From assembly GCF_002042885.1 (NCBI RefSeq), contig NZ_MVFY01000016.1, positions 1-64,000 of the forward strand: DNA of 64,000 nt. Reading direction: 5' to 3'. Position numbers and translations under genes: made by a program. Numbering within the stretch: the stretch's first letter is position 1; each line of letters starts with the position of its first letter. The stretch is from Citrobacter portucalensis (lineage in GTDB: Bacteria; Pseudomonadota; Gammaproteobacteria; Enterobacterales; Enterobacteriaceae). A model generated the notes under the pieces. That model had not been told where the DNA came from. It worked only from the letters and a program-made list of their open reading frames with translations, and did not search any database. Below are positions 52,249-60,700 of the stretch, in pieces.

Positions 52249-52349
52249 TACTTCCTGCGCTTATGTTGCACAGAAGGAGTAAGCACGGAATCTCTTGTCT
52301 TTTTTCGCGCACGGGTTATACTCCCATACAGAAGCAACAACTTCTGCAT
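52248..52349 (-). CDS. tap: RepA leader peptide (Tap-like)
   Basis: A 33-aa peptide, MQKLLLLYGSITRARKKTRD..., whose TAG stop shares its G with the repA GTG. In R1 translation of tap is needed for repA translation, and CopA blocks tap. The start is right after the CopT stem-loop. Confidence 0.75.
   Translation of the reverse strand: MQKLLLLYGSITRARKKTRDSVLTPSVQHKRRK
52295..52322 (+). promoter_or_regulatory. promoter of the antisense RNA
   Basis: TTGTCT (52295-52300), 16 bp, TATACT (52317-52322). Strong sigma-70 boxes, reading opposite to repA. Start expected near 52329. Confidence 0.75.
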
Positions 52350-52413
52350 GATTTGTTAAGGACCCCGTTAATCTCGCGATGCCGCCAAGTATCTAAGATT
52401 ATCGGGGTTTTTG
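52329..52413 (+). ncRNA. copA: CopA/RNAI-type antisense RNA (copy-number control)
   Basis: A hairpin from ACCCCGTTAATCT (52362 on) to AGATTATCGGGGT, loop near GCCGCCAAG, followed by TTTTTGCTTTT, i.e. terminator at 52403-52413. The transcript is complementary to the leader of repA mRNA and covers the tap start. Established mechanism in IncFII plasmids: it stops tap and so RepA. The complementary loop contains a CUUGG (YUNR) recognition motif. Confidence 0.82.
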
Positions 52414-52560
52414 CTTTTCTGGGCTTAGTTAACTAACCTGCCAGAACCTGTCACCTTCTAAGGCGTGACAACCTAATAAATTCATTTATAACAATAAGTT
52501 CACCGACTTTATCACCACAACAATGCAGGATCAATTTTTAGGATCTCTCCAGCACCAGGA

Positions 52561-52761
52561 TTAAGCTTCACTTCTGGAACGATGCGCTTCTGCGTCTCGT
52601 TTTAAGCTCTCGAAAAGCTCTAGTGGTACAAGATAAAACGCCGGCGCGCTACGATTCAGAATAGCAATAGCATCACCCTCTGCTGACTCGACAGTCCCTA
52701 ACGGATCCCTTTTGAACTCCGTGATACCAGCGACTTTCGTGCAATGTATCGGATGTGCCAT
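52561..52761 (-). CDS. orphan StbD-type (Phd/YefM) antitoxin
   Basis: A 66-aa protein: VAGITEFKRDPLGTVESAEG, AIAILNRSAPAFYLVPLELF. This is the StbD-like N-terminal DNA-binding part; related antitoxins are about 83 aa, so the toxin-binding tail is short. No StbE/RelE gene follows; the next gene in its direction is repA. A palindrome lies upstream at 52798. May be a regulator of its own or of repA now (inference). Confidence 0.7.
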   Translation of the reverse strand: MAHPIHCTKVAGITEFKRDPLGTVESAEGDAIAILNRSAPAFYLVPLELFESLKRDAEAHRSRSEA

Positions 52762-52797
52762 AACTCCTCCTGGTTTACAGATAGCACCTACGAATTA

Positions 52798-52815
52798 TTG
52801 TATCGTAGCATACAA
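52798..52815 (-). promoter_or_regulatory. operator of the StbD-like gene
   Basis: TTGTATCGTAGCATACAA, an imperfect palindrome (TTGTAT/ATACAA), 37 bp before the antitoxin start. Typical of antitoxin autoregulation. Confidence 0.6.
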
Positions 52816-53031
52816 TCAGACACTTAAAAGCATCATTAACTAATATTATGATCGCTGATCAAACTCAGTTAAGTGTAGTTTTACATGATATAGTACATCC
52901 GCACACAGAATATACCTCTAAAATTCAAATAGATACGGCCATTAGCGGATGATGTCTAAAATCATTTCTTCAAAAAAAAATTCCAACTTGCTCCTCAGGT
53001 CTTAAACCTGATTTCCAACAGCAGGGAACCT

Positions 53032-53694
53032 ATGACAATCAAGAATGGTAGCCTGCAGTATGTAGCAGTAAACCAAGCCTTTCTTAGGTTATTAAAACTC
53101 CCTTATGATTATCCTATTGTAGGTAAAACATTAGACCAACTTCCTACATCCTTAGCTTACCTTTCACAGCGAATACACAATCAGGAAGAACTTGTTATGG
53201 AGCATGAAGACCAGTTCTCTTCAATCGTTACGCATCCAATAGGTGAGAGCAACTCTATACATGCTTTGTACTTCGAGTCCCGGCCCTATTATGACGATGA
53301 AGGGATCTGTTCCGGTACTATGCTTCAGGTAAGACCTGTTGATATTTTTGGACCAGATAGCTTACTGTCGGGAGACGTTCCCAAATCGTTGGTATATAGG
53401 GTACCGTCCGAGATATTTACTAATGCTGAATGGGAAGTCATTTTTTTAATATCTCTTAAATACAGCAGGAAAATTATGTCTCGGATATTAGGGACTTCTT
53501 TAAAAGCGGTAGAACACAGAATCAGCAGATGTCTGCAGAAAACCGGGACCGCGTCAGGGGCCGAGCTAATAGAAGTTTGCAAGAAGAATAACTGGGATGC
53601 CTATATCCCCCCTCGATTTTTAAAGCCGAGATTTCGATTATTCAGAGCTGATCCTGATGCGTATCTAGTTGACTCATCACTAAGCAAACAGTAG
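53032..53694 (+). CDS. PAS plus LuxR-type regulator of the transfer region
   Basis: A 220-aa protein. N-terminal PAS-like fold (YVAVNQAFLRLLKLPYDYPI, VGKTLDQLP, HALYFESRPYYDDEGICSGT), then a LuxR-like helix-turn-helix (FTNAEWEVIFLISLKYSRKI, SRILGTSLKAVEHRISRCLQ) at about residues 128-170. It may sense a signal and set expression of the transfer genes. First of four regulators ahead of the pilus operon. Confidence 0.72.
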   Translation: MTIKNGSLQYVAVNQAFLRLLKLPYDYPIVGKTLDQLPTSLAYLSQRIHNQEELVMEHEDQFSSIVTHPIGESNSIHALYFESRPYYDDEGICSGTMLQVRPVDIFGPDSLLSGDVPKSLVYRVPSEIFTNAEWEVIFLISLKYSRKIMSRILGTSLKAVEHRISRCLQKTGTASGAELIEVCKKNNWDAYIPPRFLKPRFRLFRADPDAYLVDSSLSKQ

Positions 53695-53941
53695 TCTTCA
53701 ACAGTCATAGTAAATCCTGTGACCGGGCGTGAGAACCCGTATCTACACGTGCACATAGACACGCATAGCGTGTTTTTTTGTGTACTGAACCAGCACATCT
53801 GTGTAATGGCGGTTCAGGTAGGGCAACCGTAAGGTTGGCCGGTACCGTGTAGGCCGGTTTCTCACCCCTGCCTGGGCTGCCACCAGAGCGTGAGAACTCC
53901 GTGGTAGCCGATATCATATCTACACGGGAGCTTCATCTACA
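53695..53941. other. structured non-coding region between regulators
   Basis: Holds repeated GCGTGAGAAC (53727, 53888) and TATCTACACG (53740, 53917) boxes, a hairpin GGCTGCCAC / GTGGTAGCC (about 53875-53909) and several GGCC-rich complementary tracts. Reads as a structured leader or protein-binding region for transfer control. Confidence 0.5.
53759..53779 (+). terminator. Rho-independent terminator after the PAS-LuxR gene
   Basis: ACACGC-ATA-GCGTGT followed by TTTTTT. Confidence 0.75.
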
Positions 53942-54088
53942 ATGCTCAAGAACTTATCAAAGAATTCTCAATCCCCCTTAGCAAATAAACTTGGCTTTCA
54001 ATGCCTTGTAGCTGATGTGTTCTCTAAACAGAACGCCCTAATCCATACCACATATCACAACATGTTCAATGGGGTTTCTCCCCATTAA
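53942..54088 (+). CDS. possible 48-aa peptide
   Basis: MLKNLSKNSQSPLANKLGFQ... ending MFNGVSPH, with GGGAGCTTCATCTACA upstream. No family recognised; could be chance. It lies in the transcript leading to the second LuxR-type gene. Confidence 0.3.
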   Translation: MLKNLSKNSQSPLANKLGFQCLVADVFSKQNALIHTTYHNMFNGVSPH

Positions 54089-54145
54089 GGGAGATGCATT
54101 TTACGCGTAAATTTATTACGTACTGATTTGCCAGGGGACTTCACA

Positions 54146-54406
54146 ATGATTAATGAGAACACTATTAACGCCCTGCATAGCGTTTTTCCTGAACTTTCCA
54201 AAAAACAGTTAGAAATTGTGACTCTGTATGCACACGGAAATACATATGAATCCATTGCTGACATTTGCAATATCTCTGTTGAAACGGTCCGATCACATCT
54301 TAAGCGAAGCACTAAGGCTCTGAACTTAAAAAGCAACGATGCAATGCGGGCAGTAATATTGTCACGCTCATATTTTTTTATGATTTCATTGATGATCACA
54401 AATTAA
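54146..54406 (+). CDS. small LuxR-type helix-turn-helix regulator
   Basis: An 86-aa protein: PELSKKQLEIVTLYAHGNTY, ESIADICNISVETVRSHLKR, a complete GerE/LuxR domain and little else. Start chosen at 54146 (AGGGGACTTCACA upstream); an in-frame TTG at 54128 is less likely. Followed by a strong terminator. Probable transcriptional regulator of transfer or pilus genes. Confidence 0.78.
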   Translation: MINENTINALHSVFPELSKKQLEIVTLYAHGNTYESIADICNISVETVRSHLKRSTKALNLKSNDAMRAVILSRSYFFMISLMITN

Positions 54407-54410
54407 TCAA

Positions 54411-54438
54411 AAAATGCACCCCTTAAGGGTGCATTTTT
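54411..54438. terminator. strong bidirectional terminator
   Basis: TGCACCCCTTAAGGGTGCA with flanking AAAAA and TTTTT. Confidence 0.9.
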
Positions 54439-54689
54439 AAGACTTGGACTATTTACACTTTACTTTGGTTTACTGGGATAGAATTATACGCGCAGACCTT
54501 TAAGTATTGCCGCCAATTTTACTTGAGGGTCTACCCTACAAGAGCATTCTGAGCTATGAGACCCCCAATACAGCAGGCAAACTTAAGTGTTTGTTAGTAA
54601 GACTGTTAGTCGTCATGGTTGAGTATGTTCGTCCCCGTTGAACATTGAATTATCCCGTCATGGATCAATTCTGCGCGAAGCGTTCAAAA

Positions 54690-55199
54690 ATGAATATTGA
54701 GACTGTATGTAACCAACAATGGTATCTTGCTCTCTATATTACGGGGGGCAAAAATCGCGAGAAATTATTCGGCTGGCTACACGACAGGAGAATTACTCCC
54801 TGGACGCCATTATCCTTAACGAAAATACGTCGTGCTGATGCACCGCATGTTTTCAGAAAAAGGGTATCTGCAGTTTTTCCTGGATATTTTTTCCTAAAAG
54901 CCAATTTTGATGTTCAAAAGATAGATACTATTAGGGCGCACTCAGCCTTCTGCGATTTTGTGAAGTTCGGTAGCCAAATCACCCCAGTGAACACAAGGGT
55001 GGTTGAAGCATTAATGAAAAAATATCCCGACCCTACCCATCACCCTGCAGCAAGGGATGAACTGGAAGTTGCATCAAATATTTGGCTTACAAAAAGTCAG
55101 TACAAACGCCTGACACAGCTAGAAAAAATGGAACACCCAATATCCAGGACAGCGATGTTGTTCGATATGATCACCCATGCTGATGCATGGGGGTTTTGA
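54690..55199 (+). CDS. traB: NusG-family antiterminator, TraB-like
   Basis: A 169-aa protein from the ATG at 54690 (upstream alternatives: 54660, and a TTG at 54645). NusG N-terminal domain: CNQQWYLALYITGGKNREKL, RRITPWTPLS, FRKRVSAVFPGYFFLKANFD (the LFPGYVF motif of RfaH/NusG), AHSAFCDFVKFGSQITPV. The normal C-terminal KOW domain is replaced by an unusual 50-residue tail. In IncI plasmids TraB is such a factor and is needed for transfer gene expression. Probably acts on the terminator and leader that follow. Confidence 0.82.
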   Translation: MNIETVCNQQWYLALYITGGKNREKLFGWLHDRRITPWTPLSLTKIRRADAPHVFRKRVSAVFPGYFFLKANFDVQKIDTIRAHSAFCDFVKFGSQITPVNTRVVEALMKKYPDPTHHPAARDELEVASNIWLTKSQYKRLTQLEKMEHPISRTAMLFDMITHADAWGF

Positions 55200-55263
55200 A
55201 ATGTAATTTACCGTAGCCTCTTAAACTGGCCTTAACCAGTTATCACTCCATCCCTTTTAGTTT

Positions 55264-55288
55264 CCCCCGTCTATGGGGGCTTTTTTTT
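55264..55288 (+). terminator. terminator between traB and traC
   Basis: CCCCC-GTCTAT-GGGGG followed by CTTTTTTTT. It would stop transcription before traC and the pilus operon unless overcome. Confidence 0.88.
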
Positions 55289-55300
55289 GCACCGTTTTCC

Positions 55301-55410
55301 GGCAATGACGTCTGGGCTGGTCCTACCCGATGAACAACCTCTGTTCCTTTAACCAGCCAGCACTCAGGCTTCCTTCATTCTGGCGGAATGAAGGTACAGA
55401 CGTCATTGCC
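55301..55410 (+). promoter_or_regulatory. highly structured leader upstream of traC
   Basis: GGCAATGACGTCTG (55301-55314) pairs perfectly with CAGACGTCATTGCC (55397-55410). Inside, GGCTGGT pairs with ACCAGCC and CCTTCATTC with GAATGAAGG (loop TGGCG). A nested cloverleaf-like RNA fold directly after a terminator and before the operon start. Could be the target of the NusG-like factor or an attenuator (inference). Confidence 0.65.
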
Positions 55411-55438
55411 AGAAACCGGAACCTAAGAGAGACAAACC

Positions 55439-56119
55439 ATGCAATCCACCCAGGAACAGGTCAGCCATCTCTTGTGGTGCATTCTCGTTGCCTTACGTAC
55501 GGCAGTCGAAAACCATCACATAACCTCAGAGCGTGGCAAACGTAGATTCATCACTGAATGGTTAAGCGGAGCAAGAAGAATACCGACATTCAAAGGAATG
55601 GGAAGCGAGTTCATGACTATCCGGCAGTTACTCGAAACCGAAAAAAAACGCTCCATTGATGCCGTACTGACTACGCTCTGGACGAACTCTGTATCAACCG
55701 GGAACTGCGATCTTTTTCGATTCCGGGCAGTACTTAATTCACTTCTAGGACTTGGTTGGAAACACTGCCTCTGCCCCTGGCCTGAACAAGTTGTCACCGA
55801 AATCATGGAGCGCCAGCGCACTCGGAAGAATCACATCCTGCAGCTCACTCGTATGGAAGAAGCATTTACCGCAACAGGCTCAATGATTTCACCTGTCACA
55901 TTTCAACTCCTGCTGAAAAAAAACGAGGACGAAGAAGTTGAAAAGTCTTTCTATCTCGATCGTTTCTCTGTTGTTCGAGGCCGGGACACCTCGTTGTCTA
56001 AAGCTACTTTACGCACTCTCTATATCGGACATAGTACCCTGCCGGAAACCGCATGGGGAGCATGGGGAGATCGAGAAAATGTCGGCAGCGGTAATCTCTG
56101 GCGGCCAGACCTTCACTGA
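55439..56119 (+). CDS. traC: TraC-like regulator/transfer protein
   Basis: A 226-aa basic protein: MQSTQEQVSHLLWCILVALR start, with AAGAGAGACAAACC upstream. Two helical halves, FITEWLSGARRIPTFKGMGS and MERQRTRKNHILQLTRMEEA. Its size and place between traB and pilL are those of TraC in IncI plasmids, where traB and traC are positive regulators; sequence match itself is by position and general pattern. Gap to pilL is 22 bp. Confidence 0.62.
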   Translation: MQSTQEQVSHLLWCILVALRTAVENHHITSERGKRRFITEWLSGARRIPTFKGMGSEFMTIRQLLETEKKRSIDAVLTTLWTNSVSTGNCDLFRFRAVLNSLLGLGWKHCLCPWPEQVVTEIMERQRTRKNHILQLTRMEEAFTATGSMISPVTFQLLLKKNEDEEVEKSFYLDRFSVVRGRDTSLSKATLRTLYIGHSTLPETAWGAWGDRENVGSGNLWRPDLH

Positions 56120-56141
56120 CCGATAACAAAAGGAACAAACC

Positions 56142-57266
56142 ATGAAGTTTCGACCATTCACCCGGGACGTCAGCGTGCATAAAATTGCCCTGCCCCTGTT
56201 AATACCGTCACTGTTGAGCAGCTGCACGGGATTTCAAAACCGTAATGTCGCACCAGACACCCCTGCACTCGTGTTTGTAGACGGTCAGATCAGCGACAGC
56301 GCTGATATAATCAAACAAACACAACGACGGATAGCGCCTCCGGCCGCTACACCTGTTCCCGTACGACAGTCGGCAACTGCAGCGCAGTTATCGAAGACCT
56401 CGCCTTTACCTCAACCAACAATGCTGGCTTCCTCCACAAGTAAATCCAGCGCACCTGGTTCAGTCGCGAACCCATCACTGTCAACACTTACATTTATCGG
56501 CACACCGGGTCCCGTTGAAGTTCTGTCATTATCACCGGCGCGCAACCTCACACTCGAACAGTGGGTCAAACGTATCATTCCCACTGGCTGGGCACTCAAC
56601 TACGAGAATGCACTGCGCCCTGTCCTGAATACCCGTATCGTCTCGGTATACACCAATGACCAGTGGACTAGGGTGCTCAACCGTTTGCTGGAAGAGCAAT
56701 CAATCCAGGCGCAGGTGGACTGGAATCGTCATGCCGTCACACTGCAGCGAAAGGGTCAATCTGCTCAGTTAAAAACCTCTGCGTCGTCCACTGAAAACCG
56801 AACAACTCCTGCCCAGGCAGCCGGCGTACCGAAAAACCCATTCAGCGGCCCGGATTCAGCCCAACCAGTAGCGCAGGCAACTGTTAAATCTCCGGCCCCT
56901 GTAACGACAAAATCGGCGCAGACACCGGTAGCGGTGAAACCGCAGCCAGTCACAGGACAACCGATCGCACCTGTGATTCAGGGCAAAACCTGGACGGCAC
57001 CGGCTGGTACAACTCTGCGGGAAATGCTGATGAAATGGGCACAGGACACCCGCTGTGAATCTGGCGCTTCACCACACTGGACGGTTATATGGCCTGTCGC
57101 CGTGACGGATTATCGGCTTGATGCTCCGCTGACATTCCGCGGTTCATTTGAAACCATGCTCGGCCAAATGTTCGACCTTTACCGTACCGCACAGAAACCG
57201 CTTTATGCAGAAGCTTCCCGCATGCAGTGCGTGGTATCAGTCACAGACACTCCGGCAGGTCGATGA
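56142..57266 (+). CDS. pilL: PilL-like type IVb pilus lipoprotein
   Basis: A 374-aa protein. Signal with lipobox LLSSC near residue 27, a long Pro/Thr/Ser/Ala-rich linker, then two TcpQ/PilL-type domains: LSLSPARNLTLEQWVKRIIP (about 126-200) and GKTWTAPAGTTLREMLMKWA (about 284-365). Works with the PilN secretin in the outer membrane. First pil gene; ATGATG overlap with pilM. Confidence 0.88.
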   Translation: MKFRPFTRDVSVHKIALPLLIPSLLSSCTGFQNRNVAPDTPALVFVDGQISDSADIIKQTQRRIAPPAATPVPVRQSATAAQLSKTSPLPQPTMLASSTSKSSAPGSVANPSLSTLTFIGTPGPVEVLSLSPARNLTLEQWVKRIIPTGWALNYENALRPVLNTRIVSVYTNDQWTRVLNRLLEEQSIQAQVDWNRHAVTLQRKGQSAQLKTSASSTENRTTPAQAAGVPKNPFSGPDSAQPVAQATVKSPAPVTTKSAQTPVAVKPQPVTGQPIAPVIQGKTWTAPAGTTLREMLMKWAQDTRCESGASPHWTVIWPVAVTDYRLDAPLTFRGSFETMLGQMFDLYRTAQKPLYAEASRMQCVVSVTDTPAGR

Positions 57267-57703
57267 TGGGCTGGGTCATACTGGCCATCGGTATGATATT
57301 TTTCCTTATCGCCGGTGATATAGATTCCCAGCGCAATCAGAACAGTCGGACAGCTATACAAACACAGAGCGGCCAGTTTTATGCATCCCAGTTCCTGACC
57401 ATCGCTAATCGTGTTAATGACTGGCGTTACAAGACAGGTCAGAAGGAGGGCGCCATTCCAACCGATCAACTGGGTCTTCCCTTCACGCCCGACAGCCGAA
57501 TCCAGTACCGGTTACTTCAGAGCAGATTGTGGATCTGGATGCCGGAACAACCTGGGCTCGTTGATGCATTACGGGCACAGAGTCGCGGTTCGGCACTTAT
57601 CGGCACCATGAGAAGTGGCCAGCTAATCTGGCTCTCCGGTCTTGCCACCGGACTCACGGCACCACAGGGCGTTTCTGAAGGCGCCGTGGTTTACCTCAAC
57701 TAA
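57263..57703 (+). CDS. pilM: PilM-like type IVb pilus protein
   Basis: A 146-aa protein with one N-terminal membrane helix (MGWVILAIGMIFFLIAGDID) and a PilM-type soluble domain (SQFLTIANRVNDWRYKTGQK, GLPFTPDSRIQYRLL, SGLATGLTAPQGVSEGAVVY). Start at 57263 overlaps the pilL stop (57264-57266). Essential minor component in R64. Confidence 0.87.
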   Translation: MMGWVILAIGMIFFLIAGDIDSQRNQNSRTAIQTQSGQFYASQFLTIANRVNDWRYKTGQKEGAIPTDQLGLPFTPDSRIQYRLLQSRLWIWMPEQPGLVDALRAQSRGSALIGTMRSGQLIWLSGLATGLTAPQGVSEGAVVYLN

Positions 57704-57717
57704 TCCGGATTTTCCCC

Positions 57718-59394
57718 ATGAAGAAAACCCTTTTGCGGCGCCTGCTGATGGCGTCCTGCTTTGCCATGCTCGCAGGCTGTACCTTCTCTGAAATCAACAA
57801 AATGCAGACGAAGGCTCAATCTGATGCCACGGTAGCCCGCGCGCAGGCGCAGCTGCCACGAACCCAACACCAACAACCACTGACCTGGACGGACCGGCAG
57901 TGGATTAACCCCAGCCCCATTCCTGTCGCCGTACGGGAAAGAAACCGCCAGGCTCCGTCCTGTAACATAACTCAGGCAAAAAAGAACATTACGCTGCAGG
58001 AACTGGCACAACGCATCACAGCTTTGTGCGGCACACCAGTCATATTTACTCCTGATGCCATTGATATCAGCCAGAGTAGCGTCAGCACCGGCGTCACACG
58101 CCAGATGAGTGGCTCACTCCCCCCCCCTGATGACAGTGGGCGGACACCACTGGCAAGCCTGGGTGGCGTAACCTCTCCGGCAACAGGCGGAACCAGCCAG
58201 CCCCTGAATCTCACCGGATTGATGTGGCAGGGCGATCTGGGCGGGCTTCTGGATCTGATGGCCAGCCGTAGCGGTCTCTACTGGCGAATGGATAATGGCA
58301 CCATCGTTTTCTACCTGATGGAAACCCGGACCTATTCGTTGGCCATGCTGAATACCAAAACGTCCAGCACGTCGAGCGTCAGTTCAGGAACGACCAGCAG
58401 TATGGGGGCCACCAGTGGCACGGATAACTCCGCATCCGGGGAATCCACCACCTCCCAGAGCACAACTACCGGTCAGGAATACGATCTGTATGCTGATCTG
58501 CGCAAAGCTGTTGAGTCCATGCTGACTCCAAATAAAGGCCGCTACTGGCTGTCCTCGTCCAGCTCATCACTGATTGTGACGGATACACCTTCAGTACAGG
58601 CTGCCGTGGCCCGTTACGTGAACGAGCAGAATCTCATCATGAACCGGCAGGTAGCGCTGAATGTTGAAGTACTGAGCGTCGGTAATTCACGAAATGAAGA
58701 TTTCCGGATTGACTGGAATCTGGTCTACAAGTCACTGCATTCAGCTGGCGCAACGCTTAATAACGCTACCGGGGATCTCTCTGGCGGTATATCTGCCGGC
58801 GCATCCATTCTTGATACCGCTACCGGTAATGCCGCGAAGTTTGCTGGCTCCAGCCTGCTGCTAAAAGCACTGTCCGAACAGGGTGATGTCAGCGTCGTCA
58901 CCTCTCAGTCCAGCACCGTGACAAACCTGACGCCCGTGCCTATCCAGATGGCAGATCAGACGGTTTATGTGGCACAGTCGGCTACAACAACCACCACTGA
59001 TGTTGGCGCCACCACAACTCTGACTCCGGGGATGATCACTACCGGGTTCAACATGACCCTCCTGCCGTTAATTCAGGAAACAGGTAATGTTCAGCTGCAG
59101 GTGAACTTCAATCTGTCTGATCCACCTACTATTCGTAACTTCACGTCAAAAGACGGCAACTCCTATATAGAGATGCCATATACCAAACTGCGCTCCCTGA
59201 GCCAGAAGGCAAACCTCCGGGCCGGGCAGTCGCTGATCCTCACCGGCTTTGATCAGAACAATACCTCCGTCAATAAGTCCGGTACCTTCACGCCAGGGAA
59301 TCCGCTCCTGGGTGGAAGTCAGTCAGGTAAAAACGAGCGAACCACTTTGGTCATAGTGATCACGCCGACGTTCCCGCAGAACTCCGGAGGCTGA
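57718..59394 (+). CDS. pilN: PilN-like secretin lipoprotein
   Basis: A 558-aa outer-membrane secretin with lipobox LAGC (Cys about 21). N-domains, a Ser/Thr-rich low-complexity linker (TSSTSSVSSGTTSSMGATSG), NEQNLIMNRQVALNVEVLSV, then the secretin core: ALSEQGDVSVVTSQSSTVTN, GMITTGFNMTLLPLIQETGN, VQLQVNFNLSDPPTIRNF, SQKANLRAGQSLILTGFDQN, NERTTLVIVITPTF. Forms the pilus exit pore. Confidence 0.94.
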   Translation: MKKTLLRRLLMASCFAMLAGCTFSEINKMQTKAQSDATVARAQAQLPRTQHQQPLTWTDRQWINPSPIPVAVRERNRQAPSCNITQAKKNITLQELAQRITALCGTPVIFTPDAIDISQSSVSTGVTRQMSGSLPPPDDSGRTPLASLGGVTSPATGGTSQPLNLTGLMWQGDLGGLLDLMASRSGLYWRMDNGTIVFYLMETRTYSLAMLNTKTSSTSSVSSGTTSSMGATSGTDNSASGESTTSQSTTTGQEYDLYADLRKAVESMLTPNKGRYWLSSSSSSLIVTDTPSVQAAVARYVNEQNLIMNRQVALNVEVLSVGNSRNEDFRIDWNLVYKSLHSAGATLNNATGDLSGGISAGASILDTATGNAAKFAGSSLLLKALSEQGDVSVVTSQSSTVTNLTPVPIQMADQTVYVAQSATTTTTDVGATTTLTPGMITTGFNMTLLPLIQETGNVQLQVNFNLSDPPTIRNFTSKDGNSYIEMPYTKLRSLSQKANLRAGQSLILTGFDQNNTSVNKSGTFTPGNPLLGGSQSGKNERTTLVIVITPTFPQNSGG

Positions 59395-59395
59395 A

Positions 59396-60700
59396 ATGAA
59401 TGATGAGGCTTACCTGTTTACAATCCGGGATGGAAAATCCCGCAGCCGTTACTGGCTGGCGGGAATGGACTGGGCACCAAAGGAAAGGCAGAAATTCCGG
59501 CTACCGTCATTTCAACTGAGAAAAGCACGGCCCGCCAGTACAGCAGGTATCGGTGTTAATGCTTCCAGTGAACGAATAAATGGACGGGACAGGCAGCAAC
59601 AGGTAGTTGGGGGCGGCCGATTGCCAGCCCGTCATCGCCGGCATCAGCTTTACTCACTGGCGCTCGCTTTTTGTGCCAGTACACGAAACGGATATGGTAT
59701 TTACCGACTGAATAGTACTGATTTCGTGTTTCTGGCCAGCATCAATGGTTTGCCTGCCGTCACCGCCGATAAAACGGGGGGCGCAGACAAAATGCAAACG
59801 CTGCTGACACTGTTCCTGAGCATGAATGAACCGCCGTCAGAAGGATGGAAGTGTCTGGCCACAGTGGACACCCCGCTTGAAGCCAACAGTCTCTTTACCG
59901 GACTCTCTGCGCGTAGACGACAGCAATGCCGTGTACATGTTGATGGACTGCAAAGACAACGCTGGTTTTTAGCCAGCGCGATATTGCTGATGGGTACATT
60001 TGGCATTACCTGGTGGCAGGCTGCCACACCACCAGAGGAGCCGACGCTCACCGCCGAGGAAATCCAGGCCAGGGCCCGCGCGATGTTTGCCACCCAGGTA
60101 AAACCTCAATCTCTGCCTCACCCCTGGGCACACGAAGTCACGGCTACGGATCTTCTCAACGATTGTCAGAGACGGACCGATCCGGCGAAGTATGTTCTGG
60201 AAAGCTGGAAGCTGACATCCGGAACCTGTTCACCTGATGGGATAACACTTCTGTACCAGATTATGCCGGGCGGTACAGTAGAGGGATTCCTGGCCCGCGC
60301 CCGGGAAGTTTTCGGTGTCACACCTGTATTCAATCTGAAAGAGGGGGGGCGGGAAGCCAGGGTTACACTGGCTCCCCCTGACAGCCCACTCAAAGATGAA
60401 GCCGTGCCGAGCAGCTCAACGCAGTTCATCCGTATCCTCTCCTGGTTCCAGCGACAGCAGGTCATGCTCAACATCACTGATGTAGCTGCACCTCCAGTCC
60501 TGCCAGGGGCGAACGGAGAGCCGCCTCCCGTGCAGGACTGGCAGGAATACGTGTTTAGTTTCTCCGCTCCCCTCCCCTCCATCATGTTATTCGACGGTCT
60601 GGATGAAACTGGTATCCGACTAACCCGAATCTCTTTCGAGCTGAATGGCAGTGCGTTCAGCTATACCACTGAAGGTAAAATTTATGCGTCAGCAAAGTAA
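59396..60700 (+). CDS. pilO: PilO-like type IVb pilus assembly protein
   Basis: A 434-aa protein with a cytoplasmic actin-like N-terminal part (YSLALAFCASTRNGYGIYRL, FVFLASINGLPAVTA), one membrane helix at about residues 194-210 (FLASAILLMGTFGITWW) and a periplasmic domain. ATG 1 bp after the pilN stop. PilO2 family. Confidence 0.87.
   Translation: MNDEAYLFTIRDGKSRSRYWLAGMDWAPKERQKFRLPSFQLRKARPASTAGIGVNASSERINGRDRQQQVVGGGRLPARHRRHQLYSLALAFCASTRNGYGIYRLNSTDFVFLASINGLPAVTADKTGGADKMQTLLTLFLSMNEPPSEGWKCLATVDTPLEANSLFTGLSARRRQQCRVHVDGLQRQRWFLASAILLMGTFGITWWQAATPPEEPTLTAEEIQARARAMFATQVKPQSLPHPWAHEVTATDLLNDCQRRTDPAKYVLESWKLTSGTCSPDGITLLYQIMPGGTVEGFLARAREVFGVTPVFNLKEGGREARVTLAPPDSPLKDEAVPSSSTQFIRILSWFQRQQVMLNITDVAAPPVLPGANGEPPPVQDWQEYVFSFSAPLPSIMLFDGLDETGIRLTRISFELNGSAFSYTTEGKIYASAK

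Noticed and set aside
52413..52560. A copB/repA2 gene upstream of repA
   Set aside because: No frame of suitable length or RepA2-like sequence was found; the next gene is the StbD-like antitoxin.
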